A stretch of 64,000 bases of DNA from Lolium rigidum (GCF_022539505.1 NC_061511.1:33056620-33120619), one strand, 5' to 3'; shown: positions 45,566 to 57,393, counted from the first letter of the stretch. The notes: a model not told the origin generated them from the sequence alone. A program made the numbers and translations.

Positions 45566-46260
45566 TTTTTTTTAGGGAAAAAACACACTTTATTGGGCAA
45601 GTGAGCTGTCTCATTAAAAATCTTCCAGTCTTCTTTGGTACCCTGGTATGGTAAGAAAATGAGTGTGTCGGAAAGTCACTGCTCGACGTTCACGGGTTCA
45701 TTACAATTAGCTAGAATATTTCTACAAAACCCCTTAGCGGTCGATGTTGTTAGAATCGTGATTTTGAATCGGATCGGAACATCTACGGTAAGATCGCAAA
45801 TCATAGGTTCTTAACTACTACCTCCGTTTTAAGGAATAAGGCGCACACGCATTTCAAAACGAACTTTGACTCGTAAAGTCTACCTAGCATTAGAATAGTA
45901 AAATCTTAGATTCTACCTAGCATAATCATGGAATCTTTCACTCAATTTGGGTCATAAAGTCGTAAAATCGTATAGTAGAATCATGATTCTGACAACTATG
46001 GGCGGTCCATTGAGCCACACAGGGCGGCCTGGTTTATCGTTGATAGCGTAGCGCTTCTCGCTAAAGCATTCGCCTCCTTGTTCGAACTCCGTCCTTCGTG
46101 AACAAACACCAGCTCCTAGAAATTCCACGATTTCTCGAACTATGTAAGCGTAAGCTCCCATAGTGCCCCACTAGCCGAAGCACCTCTATGGCCGCTGGCC
46201 GTCGCGTTGATCGGATCCTCCACCCATATCGTTGTCGTTGCCTCCCCATCGTCCAAGGTA
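45566..46260 (-). pseudogene. 3' end of a LINE with RNase H-like remnant
   Basis: On the minus strand a frame gives EDPINATASGHRGASASGAL and ELVFVHEGRSSNKEANALAR, the typical C-terminal RNase H (RVT_3) signature of plant LINEs (FV.R..N..A..LA). Frame changes occur between the two. A 3' UTR follows with AATAAA (plus 45589-45594 as TTTATT) and a poly(A) seen as eight T at 45566-45573. The element is 5' truncated and holds a MITE-like insertion at 45746-45996. I found no clear target duplication. Confidence 0.65.
45746..45996. mobile_element. Possible MITE with imperfect 18-bp inverted ends, inside the LINE
   Basis: Left end GTTGTTAGAATCGTGATT, and inverted right end GTTGTCAGAATCATGATT, differing at two of 18 positions. 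Inside, CTACCTCCGTTTTAAGGAAT resembles a Stowaway/mariner end, so another fragment may be nested. It lies between the RNase H remnant and the LINE 3' UTR. No clean target duplication is visible, so the class is unassigned. Confidence 0.45.
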
Positions 46261-46441
46261 ATCAACTCCCGTGCTCATTCACTTGAAATACGGTTTGATA
46301 TGTTTATTTATCAGATTCTCTTCGAGGGTCATTAGGTAATCAGGTGTCAAAACTCTGAAATTAAGCAAGACCTAAACGTTCCACCGAGGCCGATCAGGTT
46401 TTAGGCGAAAGATTGCATCTATTCTTCCGGTTCCAGAATTT
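46261..46441. other. Short unassigned stretch before Copia B
   Basis: No frame or repeat recognised. It abuts the truncated Copia 5' LTR at 46442 and may be more of the LINE. Confidence 0.3.
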
Positions 46442-46514
46442 TTGGCCAATATATAAGTGAAGCCACGACACCCCAAGAGGGCAAGCCGTTCCAATCTACA
46501 TCGTGTTCTTTGAG
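46442..46514 (+). repeat. 5' LTR remnant of Copia B
   Basis: Only the last ~73 bases remain, matching 54222-54294 from TTGGCCAATATATAAG on. A CCAAT motif and TATATAAG (46450-46457) are kept. The first ~135 bases of the LTR are missing. Confidence 0.85.
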
Positions 46515-46515
46515 A

Positions 46516-46528
46516 TGGTATCAGAGCC
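46516..46528 (+). other. Primer binding site of Copia B
   Basis: TGGTATCAGAGCC, complementary to initiator tRNA-Met, immediately after the LTR. An ATG overlapping it (46515) opens the gag frame but is probably not the real start. Confidence 0.85.
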
Positions 46529-46550
46529 AAACCCTTCCGCCGCCACAACC

Positions 46551-49500
46551 ATGTCGAACGGTGCTTCTTCTTCCTCGCCTCCGTCTGGACTCGGCCTGCA
46601 GTATGGTTCAGTGACGGAGAAGCTGGGGAGGGACAACTACCCTCTCTGGAAGGCGCAGGTCATGCCGCCACTACGGGCGCACCAGCTCGTCGGCTTTCTC
46701 GACGGCACAGCAGAGGTGCCGCCCAAAACCATCACGGTGGAGATGGAAAACAAGCAGGGGAGAAGGTTCCCCAGGTCGTCCCCAACACGGCCTACACTGC
46801 GTGGGTCTCTCAGGATCAGCAGGTCCTGGGGTTCCTTGTCAACACCCGGATTTTTAAGTCCAGATGCCTATTATGCCATACATCGCAATCCCAGGATTAT
46901 TGTTGTTGCGAGACATAATAGTTGAATATCATAGAGTCAAAATTTATTACAACACATAATCGTCTTACAAAGGTAGATCACATGATCCAATATTACAATA
47001 GTAGTTGATCTATTGATCAACGAACATCACAAATAGCGGAAGCGAAGTAGTAGTGGCTATCTAATCCACAGGCCAACGCTTGACGTCAGGAGTAGTCCTG
47101 GTTGTCGTAGACGTCCTGCTGTCCATCTTCCTCGTACTGCTGTTGTCCTTCAAAGTCTGGTTATTTGAATAGCCAGGGACAAAGCCATGAGTACTTTTAA
47201 AGTACTCGCAAACTAATACTAATGTAAGTACTTATCAATTTTAGTAAGGGGTGCTAAGCTCTAAGTTTATTTGCATAAAGCCAATTTTAGTTCACAAACA
47301 TTTAGTAAAAGCCTCTTCATTTGCTAACTAACTCAAGTGGGAACATTAGTGTCATTCCCACAACTCTGTTGTGATTCAATTCAAATTCACCATTCACCTT
47401 TCAAATTCAAGTCGCAAGTCATATGTCACATTTTTGAAAATGGTCTGATGACGGAACAGTATGGCCTTTCCAACCGTCCATAACCGTGGACACGGCTATT
47501 CGAATAGTTTTACACTCTGCAGAGGTCGCACACTTTTGCCACAATATTTGATTACATCCGTCAGGTATAACCCTGAATAATCGTAACTCAGTACGCGGAT
47601 CATAAACCATAACCTTTCACTTACATATCCTAGTATAGGCACCTCTCCCCATGAGCTTGGTCGAGTGTCGTCGCCGTCGACGCCGAGAAGGGGTTGCTGT
47701 CACGGCGGAGGTAGGGGTTCAGCGGTGATCTGGGGCTCCGGCGATGGTCGGCGACGAGGTAGGGTGATGTTGCGGACGATGGGGAAGCCAATGGTGGTCG
47801 CGGCAGCATCGGGGGTAGACGAATTCGACGACGCCTTCTTCTCCTGCTCTAGCGATCAATTGACGAGCTACGGTGTAAATTGGAGAGGGGAAGTGGGTCG
47901 AGGAGATCAAGTGGAGGGAGAGGAGAAAGTTTGGTGTGGAGGATGAGGCGCGGGGGTGGCTCTATTTATAGATGCGCGAGGTGCTGCGAGGGTGCGCGCA
48001 AGGTCGTCGACGGAGATGGCGTTCTAGAGAGCAAAAGGGCAGGGCGATGGGGGCGTGGTGTTGCAGGCATCATGGTGGAGCTAGGGAGCGTGCTGGCGGA
48101 GGAAAGGGAGGAGGGGACGGCTCATGATCATGGCGCGGCGGGTACGGTATTGGTGGCAAAGTTCTTGGTCATGGCGGCAGCGACGGTGCACGCGCGTGCA
48201 GTTGAGCATGTCTAGGAGCTAGTCGTGATCCTGGTCAGCATTTAGGAGGAAGAGTTGGGGCAAGAGGTGGTCGGACGCGATGAGGCGAGCCAGTGGACTG
48301 GCGAGTCCAGGGTCGTGTCTGGGCGCGCTCTAGCATGTCTTGGCGCGTCTGGACACGTCGCGTTCTAGGCGTGGGCGTGCACTTCTTTGGCCAGGGAGGG
48401 TACCAGCGTGCATGGTGGAGTGAGAGCTACCGAGTTGACATGGTAAGGCTGGCCAGAGAGAGGTGGTGAGGTAGGGTGGCATGGTGGTGTCTATCATGGC
48501 CGGCATGGGTGTGTTCTTCATCATGGCCTCACTTTAATCAGGGCTGAAGGGCAGGGCTTGATGCAGAGGAGGTACATGAGGTTGATGATCACAAATCCAA
48601 AAGGGGTTTAGGCCAAAATCCATTGGATTTTAGCATGTGTGCATAGAGTAAAATGATGCCTGCCAAGTGTTTGACAATATGGCCGGCATGAAACTTTTTG
48701 TTGAATTTTGAAAATCTTTTTGGTGAAGTTCATTTAAATAATTATTGGAGTGGAATGGTGGTGGTGGTGGTCAATTTGGTGCTGGTTTGCAAGATTTCAA
48801 ATTTGGGTTCATCTTCTTTTGTTTCAAAGTCTCCTCTTGTCATCTCTTTTCTGGTCAACCTAGGCAGATTCAACCCTAGTGGTCAACATCAAAATGGTTC
48901 ACCTTGACATGGTCTTGGATGAGGTGGAAAGTGTTGACCAAGTTTGGTTTAAGAATATTCCAAACCAGGGGTGCAAAGTGGGTATGATATTAAAAAGTGT
49001 CAAAGTGACCATGATCACATGTAAGTGGAATTTGAATTTTCCTTTGATTTGAATTGTGTTTCTTTGATGCAAAGGTGTTTGTTTTTGATATATAAGTATT
49101 TCACAAGCAAATGCACAAGCAAAGGTGGCCTTGGTTGAGGATTTGCAAAGTTGGCCAAAGTGTATGTGAGTGAAATTGCATTTCTCCATTTCTTTTCTTT
49201 CTCTTTTATTGATTTGGTTTTCTCTTGAATCAAAAGTGATTCTTATTAGTTTAGGAACATTTCCAAACCATTGAAACAATTCCAAAAGGCCTAGTTCAAA
49301 GATTTGCAAAAATGGCCATAAACACATAAGAGGTGAAATTCCAAATTTTCTTAATCTTCTATTTTGTTCCCCTTGTTTTACTTGGGCATGGTTTAGGGTC
49401 CATTTAGTGTGGGATTAGGTTTAGAGATGGTTTCACACCATTTGGGCAAGGTAAGAGTGCATAGGACAAGATTTGATAAAATGGCTAAGTACCACATATG

Positions 49501-52500
49501 CTTCTATGCATATGTTTAATTTCTTTTTATTTGTTTTTGTTTCACCTTGGTTTTGATTGGGGAAGTACTAGATTGGGTTTGTTGATGTTTTCAAAACATC
49601 TAATCAAGGTAGAAAAGCCTAGGTAAAAGTTTTACCAAAATAGCCATAGGCACATAGGTCCTTTTCTTATTTCATTTCTTTTTATTTTGATTTAACTTGG
49701 ATGGTAAAAAGAATAGGGTTTAGGGTTTAAGATCATTGCAAAATACTTCAACAAACAATCATGGCAATAGCACAAGAATTAAGCATGCTCACTATGTATC
49801 TAACTAAATTTAATAAAAGTTTTTTGTTGGTTCCAAAAGTTGGAAATAGGGAAATTCATTTTCTTTGTTTTGAAATTTTTGGGATGTTACATTCCTCCTC
49901 TCCTCCCTCTCACGGGAGGTGCTCACGCAGGTCACGGCGCTCACCACCGACGCGGGCGTCTGGGCTGCGCTGTCAACGATGCACTCGTCGCAGTCCCGGG
50001 CGCAGATCATGCAGCTGCGGATGCAGCTCGCCACCACCGCCAAGCGCGACCTCAGGTTTGCGGACTACTTCGCCAAGATGCGGAGCCTTGGAGACGCCAT
50101 GACTGCGGCAGGTTCCAAGATGGAGGACGACGAGCTCGCGTCGTACATCCTCGCCGGCCTCGACTCCGAGTGGAACACGCTCGTCACCGCCATGACCACC
50201 AAAACCGAGATGGTATCCCTCTCTGAATTATATGCTCACCTCCTCAATTTCGAGAACAGGCTCGACATTGAGAATGGTGGTTCCATGGGCAACGTCGCTG
50301 CCATCAACAACGGCGGCGGCGGTCCTCCTGGTGGCAACAGAGGCATGTCTTCCGTAAATACGGCGTCCCGTGGAGGGCGCAATGGAGGCAACCACAGAGG
50401 CCGTGGCGGCGGCTTCGGCCGTGGCCGTGGTGACGGAGGCCGTGGCGGAGGTGCTGGCGGTGGCAACTACAACATCAATGCCAACCGCAGCCAGCAACCC
50501 TTCGACGCCAACGGCAATCCACGTCCACAATGCCAGCTATGTGGCAAATATGGTCACGTGGCAGCGAAGTGCTGGAAGCGCTTCAACAAGGAGTACATGG
50601 GTGAAGAAAAGGTTGCCGCTGCCATCACCCACTCCTACAACGTCGACCCATCATGGTACATCGACACCGGCGCCACCGACCACATCACGAGTGAGCTAGA
50701 CAAGCTCACCTTCCGCGAGCGCTACAATGGGCATGAGCAGGTCCACACTGCCAGTGGATCAGGTATGGATATTCACCATGTTGGTCAATCTACAATTCAT
50801 ACCCCTTGTGATAAACTTGTTCTCAAAGACATATTGCATGTTCCTAACGCCACCAAAAGCCTCCTTTCTGCTTCTAAGCTAGCATTTGATAACAATGCCT
50901 TTCTAGAAATTCATCCGTTTGATTTTCTTGTTAAGGAACGTGGCACGAGGAGAACCATTCTTCACGGTAGAGGTCGCCATGGCCTCTATCCTCTTCAGCC
51001 GAGATCACCTTCGGCGTCCAAGCAAGCTTTTGGAGTCAATAAGCCGTCCACTTCGCGATGGCATAGGCGTTTAGGACATCCGTCTTCCACCATAGTTCAA
51101 CAAGTTTTGAGTCACAATAAACTTCCTTGTGTTAAGGATTTTTCTACGCAATCGATTTGTGATGCGTGTCAAAGAGGGAAGAGTCATCAACTCCCTTACC
51201 CCAAGTCAACTAGTGTGTCTAGTGCTCCTTTAGAGCTAGTTTCCTCAGATGTGTGGGGACCAGCCATTGCTTCGGTTGGTAACCAAAAGTAATATGTAAG
51301 CTTCGTTGATGACTATAGCAAGTTTACATGGATTTACCTCCTTAAGAATAAATCAGATGTTTTTGCACGCTTTCATGATTTTCAAAACTATGTTGAACGC
51401 CTTTTTGATCGCAAGATTCTTGCTATACAATCTGATTGGGGAGGAGAATACCAAAAATTGAATTCCTTTTTCCAGCACATCAGCATCGAGAACCATGTAT
51501 CTTGTCCTCATGCGCATCAGCAAAATGGATCCGCTGAGCGTAAGCATCGCCATATAGTCGAAGTTGGCCTCACTCTTCTAGCACATGCTAATATGCCTCT
51601 CAAATTTTGGGACGAGGCTTTCCTTACGGCCACCTTTCTCATCAATAGACTTCCTAGCAAGGTCACCAATAATGTCTCTCCGCTTGAATTGTTATTCAAA
51701 CGTCCACCAGAATATAATTTTCTTCGCACTTTTGGATGTGCTTGTTGGCCCAACTTACGTCCTTATAATTCTCGCGAACTTGAATTTCGCTCCAAGCGTT
51801 GTGCTTTCATTGGCTACAGTAATCTTCATAAAGGATACAAGTGCCTAGATATTTCTAGTGGTCGAGTTTATATTTCTAGGGATGTCATCTTTGATGAGAG
51901 TATTTTTCCTTTTTCGGAATTACACTCTAATGCTGGTGCTCGTCTTCGTGCCGAAGTGCTCCTTCTTCCACCTGAATTGGTTGCTTTTACTCGTTTTGAT
52001 CAAGGGGGAGTATTGATAGATGATCAACTAGGTGCTAATCCTACTAATTCTGCTGCAAGTGATTTTTCTGGTACACATGACGGGGTACACGGAGGAAATT
52101 CGTCTGGCACGGAATCTGGTGCTGATTCTCTGCCCAGATCCTCCTCGGGATCGGAGGGCGCGCGATCCGGAACGGATCCTGCTGCGTCTGCAGCTCCGTC
52201 AGCGGCTGCAGGAGGCAGCCCGACATTCCCTGCCCGCGGGCCTGCTGCCAGCAACGTGGCGGACGAGGAGACGCCGCACGTGGGGCAGGGATCGTCTTCG
52301 GTCTCCGCGCCGGGATCGTCTGTGGCTTCCCCCACGTCGTCCTCAGCCACATCTAGGGCCACTGGATCCTCTGCGCCGAGTGCTGCCGAATCGGGAGATT
52401 TTCCAGCTGACATGCATGAACTGTCCGCTGCTCCTCCCTCAGGATCTTCTGCACCGGCTCGTGTTGTGACCAGGCTGCAAAATAGAATTATAAAGCCTAA

Positions 52501-54079
52501 CAAGCGATATGATGATTATATTCGCTATGGTAATTTGTGTCTTACAGGAGAACCTGAGAATGTTCAGCAAGCTCTTGATGATCCCAAATGGAAGGTTTCC
52601 ATGCAAGAAGAGTATGATGCTTTGGAAAGAAATAAAACATGGCATCTTGTACCATTCAGAGAAGGGAGAAACATAATTGATTGTAAGTGGGTATATAAAA
52701 TCAAGAGAAAGTCTGATGGTACTATTGAAAGATATAAAGCACGGCTAGTTGCTAAAGGCGTCAAACAGCGGTATGGTATTGACTATGAGGACACTTTTAG
52801 CCCAGTTGTGAAAATTGCTACTATTAGACTTGTTCTGTCTATTGCAGTCTCACAAGGGTGGACACTTCGACAGCTTGATGTTCAGAATGCATTTCTGCAT
52901 GGTGTTCTGAAAGAGGAGGTCTATATGAAACAACCACCTAGCTTTGAGAAAGGTGATCAGCTTATTTGCAAGTTGGATAAAGCATTGTATGGGTTGAAAC
53001 AGGCACCACGAGCTTGGTATGCACGGTTGAGTACTAAGCTTCAGCAACTTGGCTTCTCTCCATCAAAGTCTGACACATCCTTGTTTTTCCTTGCTGAACC
53101 TGAAGTTACTATGTTTGTACTAGTATATGTTGATGATATTATTGTGGCAAGCTCTACAGAAGAAGCCGTTTCAGGTTTGCTTCAGTAGTTGAGAGGAGAT
53201 TTTGCTCTCAAGGATCTTGGAGACTTGCACTATTTTTTGGGTATTGAAGTAAAGAAGGTGGCTGATGGTATCACTCTTTCGCAAGGGAGGTATGCAAGAG
53301 ATTTGCTCAAACATGCTGGGATGGAGAAGTGCAAGGGTGTCACATCACCTATGTCCTCGACTGAGAAGTTAACAAAATCTGAAGGAAAACTCTTAAATCC
53401 GGATGATGTGACACGGTATAGGAGCCTGGTTGGTGGTCTTCAGTATTTGTGTATGACACGACCTGACATTTCCTTTGCTGTCAATAAGGTATGTCAATAT
53501 TTACATGCTCCAACAGTTTTGCATTGGGCTGCAGTGAAGCGTATTTTGAGATATCTTCAGTACACCATAGATATTGGTATGAGGATCAGAAGATCTCCTT
53601 CCACACTTGTGAGTGCTTTCTCAGATGCTGATTGGGCAGGATGTCCAGATGATCGTCGATCTACAGGAGGTTTTGTTGTATATTTTGGTCCTAATCTAAT
53701 TTCCTGGAGTGCTAGGAAACAGGCAACAGTTTCTCGCTCTAGCACTGAGGCAGAGTATAAATCTCTTGCTAATGCAACTGCTGAAATTATTTGGATTCAG
53801 TCCGTTCTTAGAGAGATTGGTATTAAACAGCCAAGGACAGCATGTTTGTGGTGTGATAATTTGGGAGCCACTTATTTATCAGCAAACCTAGTATTTCATG
53901 CAAGGACCAAACACATTGAGGTGGATTTCCTTTTTGTTCGAGAGCGAGTGTCGAACAGACAGCTGGAAGTCCGGTTCATTCCCTCTGGCGATCAAGTTGC
54001 AGATGGCTTCACAAAACCTCTACCGGTGAAACAACTCGAAGCATTCAAACGGCATCTCAATTTAGAGAGTTGCGTTTGA
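46551..54079 (+). pseudogene. Copia B gag-pol polyprotein, interrupted
   Basis: I take the start as MSNGASSSSPPSG at 46551. The gag N-terminus (EKLGRDNYPLWKAQVMPPLR) shifts frame near 46757 and is split by the solo LTR at 46837-49891. From 49892 one frame carries gag, CCHC (50531-50572), protease DTG (50663-50671), integrase with all three acidic residues (51248, 51434, 51536), RT with YVDD (53126-53137), and RNase H ([22 protein letters not shown]) to a TGA at 54077-54079. Two in-frame stops break it: TAA at 51290-51292 in integrase (TAC in Copia A at this site) and TAG at 53186-53188 after the RT motif. The copy is therefore inactive, but recently so. Confidence 0.93.
46837..49891 (-). repeat. 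Solo LTR of the G family inside Copia B gag
   Basis: It runs from TGTCAACACCCGG to GGGATGTTACA with TSD TTCCT at 46832-46836 and 49892-49896. Relative to 23718-28469 it lacks about 1716 bases (24542-26257), joined at 47660/47661 with GG microhomology. No internal region remains, so it arose by LTR-LTR recombination. The insertion site is identical to that of G in Copia A. A TATA box is retained at 47962-47971. Confidence 0.95.
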
Positions 54080-54086
54080 GGGGGCG
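54077..54086 (+). other. Polypurine tract of Copia B overlapping the stop codon
   Basis: TGAGGGGGCG: the pol stop codon TGA is the start of the tract and the LTR begins at 54087, so there is no 3' UTR outside the LTR. Confidence 0.75.
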
Positions 54087-54294
54087 TGTTAAACGAGTTG
54101 TAGTTAGGCTGTTTAGGTATGATTCTATCTCTAGTTTTCGTGTACCATAAGTTGCCTAGATGTAACCGGTTGTTGTAACAATCTCTAGATGAGATATGAT
54201 GTAATCTTGTATACCAAGTCTTGGCCAATATATAAGTGAAGCCATGGCACCCCGAGAGGGCAAGCCATTCCAATCTACATCGTGTTCTTTGAGA
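54087..54294 (+). repeat. 3' LTR of Copia B
   Basis: 208 bp starting TGTTAAACGAGTTG and ending TTCTTTGAGA, by comparison with the primer-site junction at 46514. The terminal CA is not canonical. CCAAT and TATATAAG (54229-54236) lie 50-70 bases from the end, so the transcript start is close to the LTR end. Confidence 0.85.
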
Positions 54295-54660
54295 GCCGAG
54301 AGTGGCAGCGTCAGACGGGAACGGGACGCGGGATGGGGAGGCAGGGAGGCGGCGGCGTGGGGAGGCAGGGGCACACGCCGGCGTGCTAAGTCGACGGCGG
54401 CGTGGAGAGACTGCAACGCACGAGCGCCATATGCTTCTGCGGCGCATGCGATGCGAGGACCGCATGCATTCCCATCCGCGACACCCACCTACCCTGCCGG
54501 AAACCGCTCCAAGACGAGCTCAATCTCCTGCTCCTTTGCCTGCCGCGACCCTTTGGACGGTTGGACCGCCTTGACCAAGCAGAGCGCGGGAACCAGTCGA
54601 TGATGGGGAAACCAGTGGCGCGCGGGCACATATCGGCGGAGGGAAACCAAGCGCCTGGCT
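54295..54660. other. GC-rich unassigned tract after Copia B
   Basis: Rich in GGAGGC and CGGCGG; several overlapping frames on both strands with no recognised domain. The composition resembles a grass gene 5' region and contrasts with the AT-rich transposon DNA around it. Confidence 0.35.
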
Positions 54661-54849
54661 ATGGGGACGCCGGCGGCGGGGCCACACGGTGGAGGCGGGT
54701 CGGCCGTGCCTTGGCCGGACGCGTCCCCTAGATCCGTCGGCTCAGAGATGAGGCGGCCACCACGCAACTCAGGCATGGACGGGGCCACGCCGCTCTACCT
54801 GGCGGTGGCCGGCGACCCGCATATGGAGGCGCTCCTCATCCGCCGGTAA
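54661..54849 (+). pseudogene. Ankyrin-repeat-like gene fragment
   Basis: A 62-residue frame ends SGMDGATPLYLAVAGDPHME followed by ALLIRR, fitting the ankyrin consensus G.TPL..A...G....V..LL. A single repeat with an immediate stop cannot be a functional protein. It may be the first exon or a captured piece of an ankyrin gene (ACD6-like genes begin this way). One repeat is weak evidence. Confidence 0.35.
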
Positions 54850-55148
54850 CACGCACGAACCACGACGACGAGGAGATTGGGGCGATGGTTAGGTGAGATT
54901 GAGATGGAGGTGGATGTGAAAAAATCGGGGGCTTTTTGCAAAACGATTTGCACAGCTGTAACCCTACTTAGTCTGACAAATAAGGTCCACAAATTGCCAT
55001 GTCCTCAAATACAACACTGTGTGACCGTCTATGAGCAGGCAACACGTATTTGATTACCGTAAATTGATATTTTCGAAGTACGGTGACTCAACTGAACCTA
55101 GTCAAGAAGTCCGATGACCTGCCATGTATTTTACTCTTGTGTTTACTG
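54850..55148. other. Unassigned spacer
   Basis: GC content falls and no frame or repeat is recognised before the Gypsy RT fragment. Confidence 0.4.
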
Positions 55149-57393
55149 CTAAAATACTTTGATGTAGTGTTTAGGTACGCCAAAGAAACATTTTGTCGGG
55201 TTCAGTTTAATACGGAACTTGTCGAGGTTGTCGAAGGTTTCCCATAGATCATCGATGAGGGATGACTCTTGTTTTGTTGCAATGACAACATCGTCGATGT
55301 ATACTTGGACGTTTTTACCAATTTTTGTGGCGAGACACTTCTGCATCATCCTCTGATACGTAGCTCTCGCATTAACCCGAAGGGCATTGTTCTGTAGCAA
55401 AACACGCCATAAGGGGTTATGAAAGCTGTTTTGACTTCATCTTCTTCTTTCAAGCGGATCTGATTGTAACCAGAATACGCATCAAGGAAGGAAAGACGTT
55501 CGCAACCTGCCGTGGAATCGATAATTTGATCGATCCTCGGGAGGGGAAAGTGATCATTGATAACGCGTGAAGCACACGTCTGTTGGGAACCCCAAGAGGA
55601 AGGTGTGATGCGTACAGCAGCAAGTTTTCCCTCAGTAAGAAACCAAGGTTATCGAACCGGTAGGAGATGAAGGCCACGTGAAGGTTGTTGGTGGAGGAGC
55701 GTAGTGCGGCGCAACACCAGGGATTCCGGCGCCAACGTGGAACCTGCACAACACAATCACAATACTTTGCCCCAACTTAACAGTGAGGTTGTCAATCTCA
55801 CCGGCTTGCTGAAAACAAAGGATTAAACATATGGTGTGGACAATGATGTTTGCTTGCAAAGAACAACATAGAACATAGTTTGCAGTAGATTGTATTTCAG
55901 ATGTAAAAGAATGGACCGGGGTCCACAGTTCACTAGTGGTGTCTCTCCAATAAGATAAAGAGCATGTTGCGTGAACAAATTACAGTTGGGCAATTGACAA
56001 ATAGGTAGGGCAACAATGCACATACATATCACGATGACTACTATGAGATTTACTTAGGGCATTACGACAAAGTACATAGACCGCTATCCAGCATGCATCT
56101 ATGCCTAAAAAGTCCACCTTCGGGTTAGCATCCGCACCCCTTCCGGCATTAAGTTGCAAACAACGTGACAATTGCATTAAGTATGGTGCGTAATGTAATC
56201 AACACAAATATCCTTAGACAAAGCATTGATGTTTTATCCCTAGTGGCAACAGCACATCCACAACCTTAGAACTTTCCGTCACTCGTCCCAGATTCAATGG
56301 AGGCATGAACCCACTATCGAGCATAAATACTCCCTCTTGGAGTCACAAGTATCAACTTGGCCAGAGCCTCTACTAGCAACGGACAGCATGCAAGAACATA
56401 AACAACACATATATGATAGATTGATAATCAACTTGACATAGTATTAAATATTCATCAGATCCCAACAAACGCAACATGTAGCATTACAAGTAGATGATCT
56501 TGATCATGATAGGCAGCTCACAAGATCTAAACATGATAGCACAAGAGGAGAAGACAACCATCTAGCTACTGCTATGGACCCATAGTCCAAGGATGAACTA
56601 CTCACACATCAATCCGGAGGCGGGCATGGTGATGTAGAGCCCTCCGGTGATGATTCCCCTCTCCGGCAGGGTGCCGGAGGCGATCTCCTGAATCCCCCGA
56701 GATGGGATTGGCGGCGCGGCGTCTCTGGAACTTTTTCCGTATCATGGCTCTCGGTAATAGGGTAATAGGCGCTCGAGGGGCCCACACCATAGGGCGGCGC
56801 GGGCCCCTCCTTGGCCGCGCCGCCTTGTGGTGTCACCACCTCGTGGCCCCACTTCGTATCTCCTTCGGTCTTCTGGAAAGCTCCGTGGAAAATAAGACCC
56901 TGGGCGTTCGTTTCGTCCAATTCCGAGAATATTTCCTGTGTAGGATTTCTGAAACCAAAAACAGCACAAAACGAGAACCGGCGTTTCGGCATCTCGTTAA
57001 TAGGTTAGTGCCGGAAAATGCATATAAATGATGTAAAGTGTGTATAAAACATGTGAGTATTGTCATAAAACTAGCATGGAACATAAGAAATTATAGATAC
57101 GTTTGAGACGTATCAATCATTTGGACAATGTTTGTTGAGACATGTGAAATCGACGCACATGCGAAGGACTTCAGTGTTTTTTCGGGACCAACACTGGGTT
57201 AGCGATCCACGTGGCATCGGTGTGTAGTTCTTTAACGAAACCAGCTTCTCTGAGCCGACGTATTTCAGATACCATAGCTTTGCGGTTTTGCTCGGAGAAT
57301 CACCGTAAAGATTGGCGAATTGGTCTATCTCTTAGGTCTAAGTTCAGTGGGTGTTGTGCTCGGTAAGTTCCCTGGGTACTCCTGGTATGTCAG
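55149..57393 (-). pseudogene. Ty3/Gypsy reverse transcriptase fragment (Tat-like), split by a solo LTR
   Basis: Read on the minus strand from 57393: PGVPRELTEHNT, a stop, LDLRDRPIRQ, REAGFVKELHTDATWIANPV, then after the solo LTR DHFPLPRIDQIIDSTAGCE, FLDAYSGYNQIRLKEEDEVK, PYGVFCYRTMPFGL, a frame change, and RATYQRMMQKCLATKIG with the catalytic YIDD at 55301-55290 and KLNPTKCFFGVP. This is the N-terminal to palm part of a Gypsy RT of the Tat/Retand type. Several stops and frameshifts make it long dead. Both ends are lost, the right one to E4. Confidence 0.85.
55558..57115 (-). repeat. Solo LTR of the E1 family inside the Gypsy RT
   Basis: 1558 bp, TSD ATCAT at 55553-55557 and 57116-57120. On the minus strand it begins TGATACGTTTGAGACG-type sequence's complement TGATACGTCTCAAACG and ends GCGTTATCA. 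It is homologous to 31234-32837. It has no internal region or second LTR. Confidence 0.92.

Larger units (their letters stand above)
46442..54294 (+). mobile_element. Copia B: Ty1/Copia retrotransposon (Ale/Hopscotch-like) with nested solo LTR
   Basis: It comprises a truncated 5' LTR (46442-46514), an initiator-Met primer site (46516-46528), gag-pol (46551-54079), a purine tract and a 3' LTR (54087-54294, 208 bp). Without the 3055-bp solo LTR and its TSD the element is about 4.8 kb, normal for Ale-type Copia with short LTRs. It shares gag-pol with Copia A. Confidence 0.93.

Noticed and set aside
46515..46550. Upstream gag start of Copia B inside the primer site
   Set aside because: The ATG overlaps TGGTATCAGAGCC, an RNA element needed for priming; the next in-frame ATG at 46551 is the likelier start.
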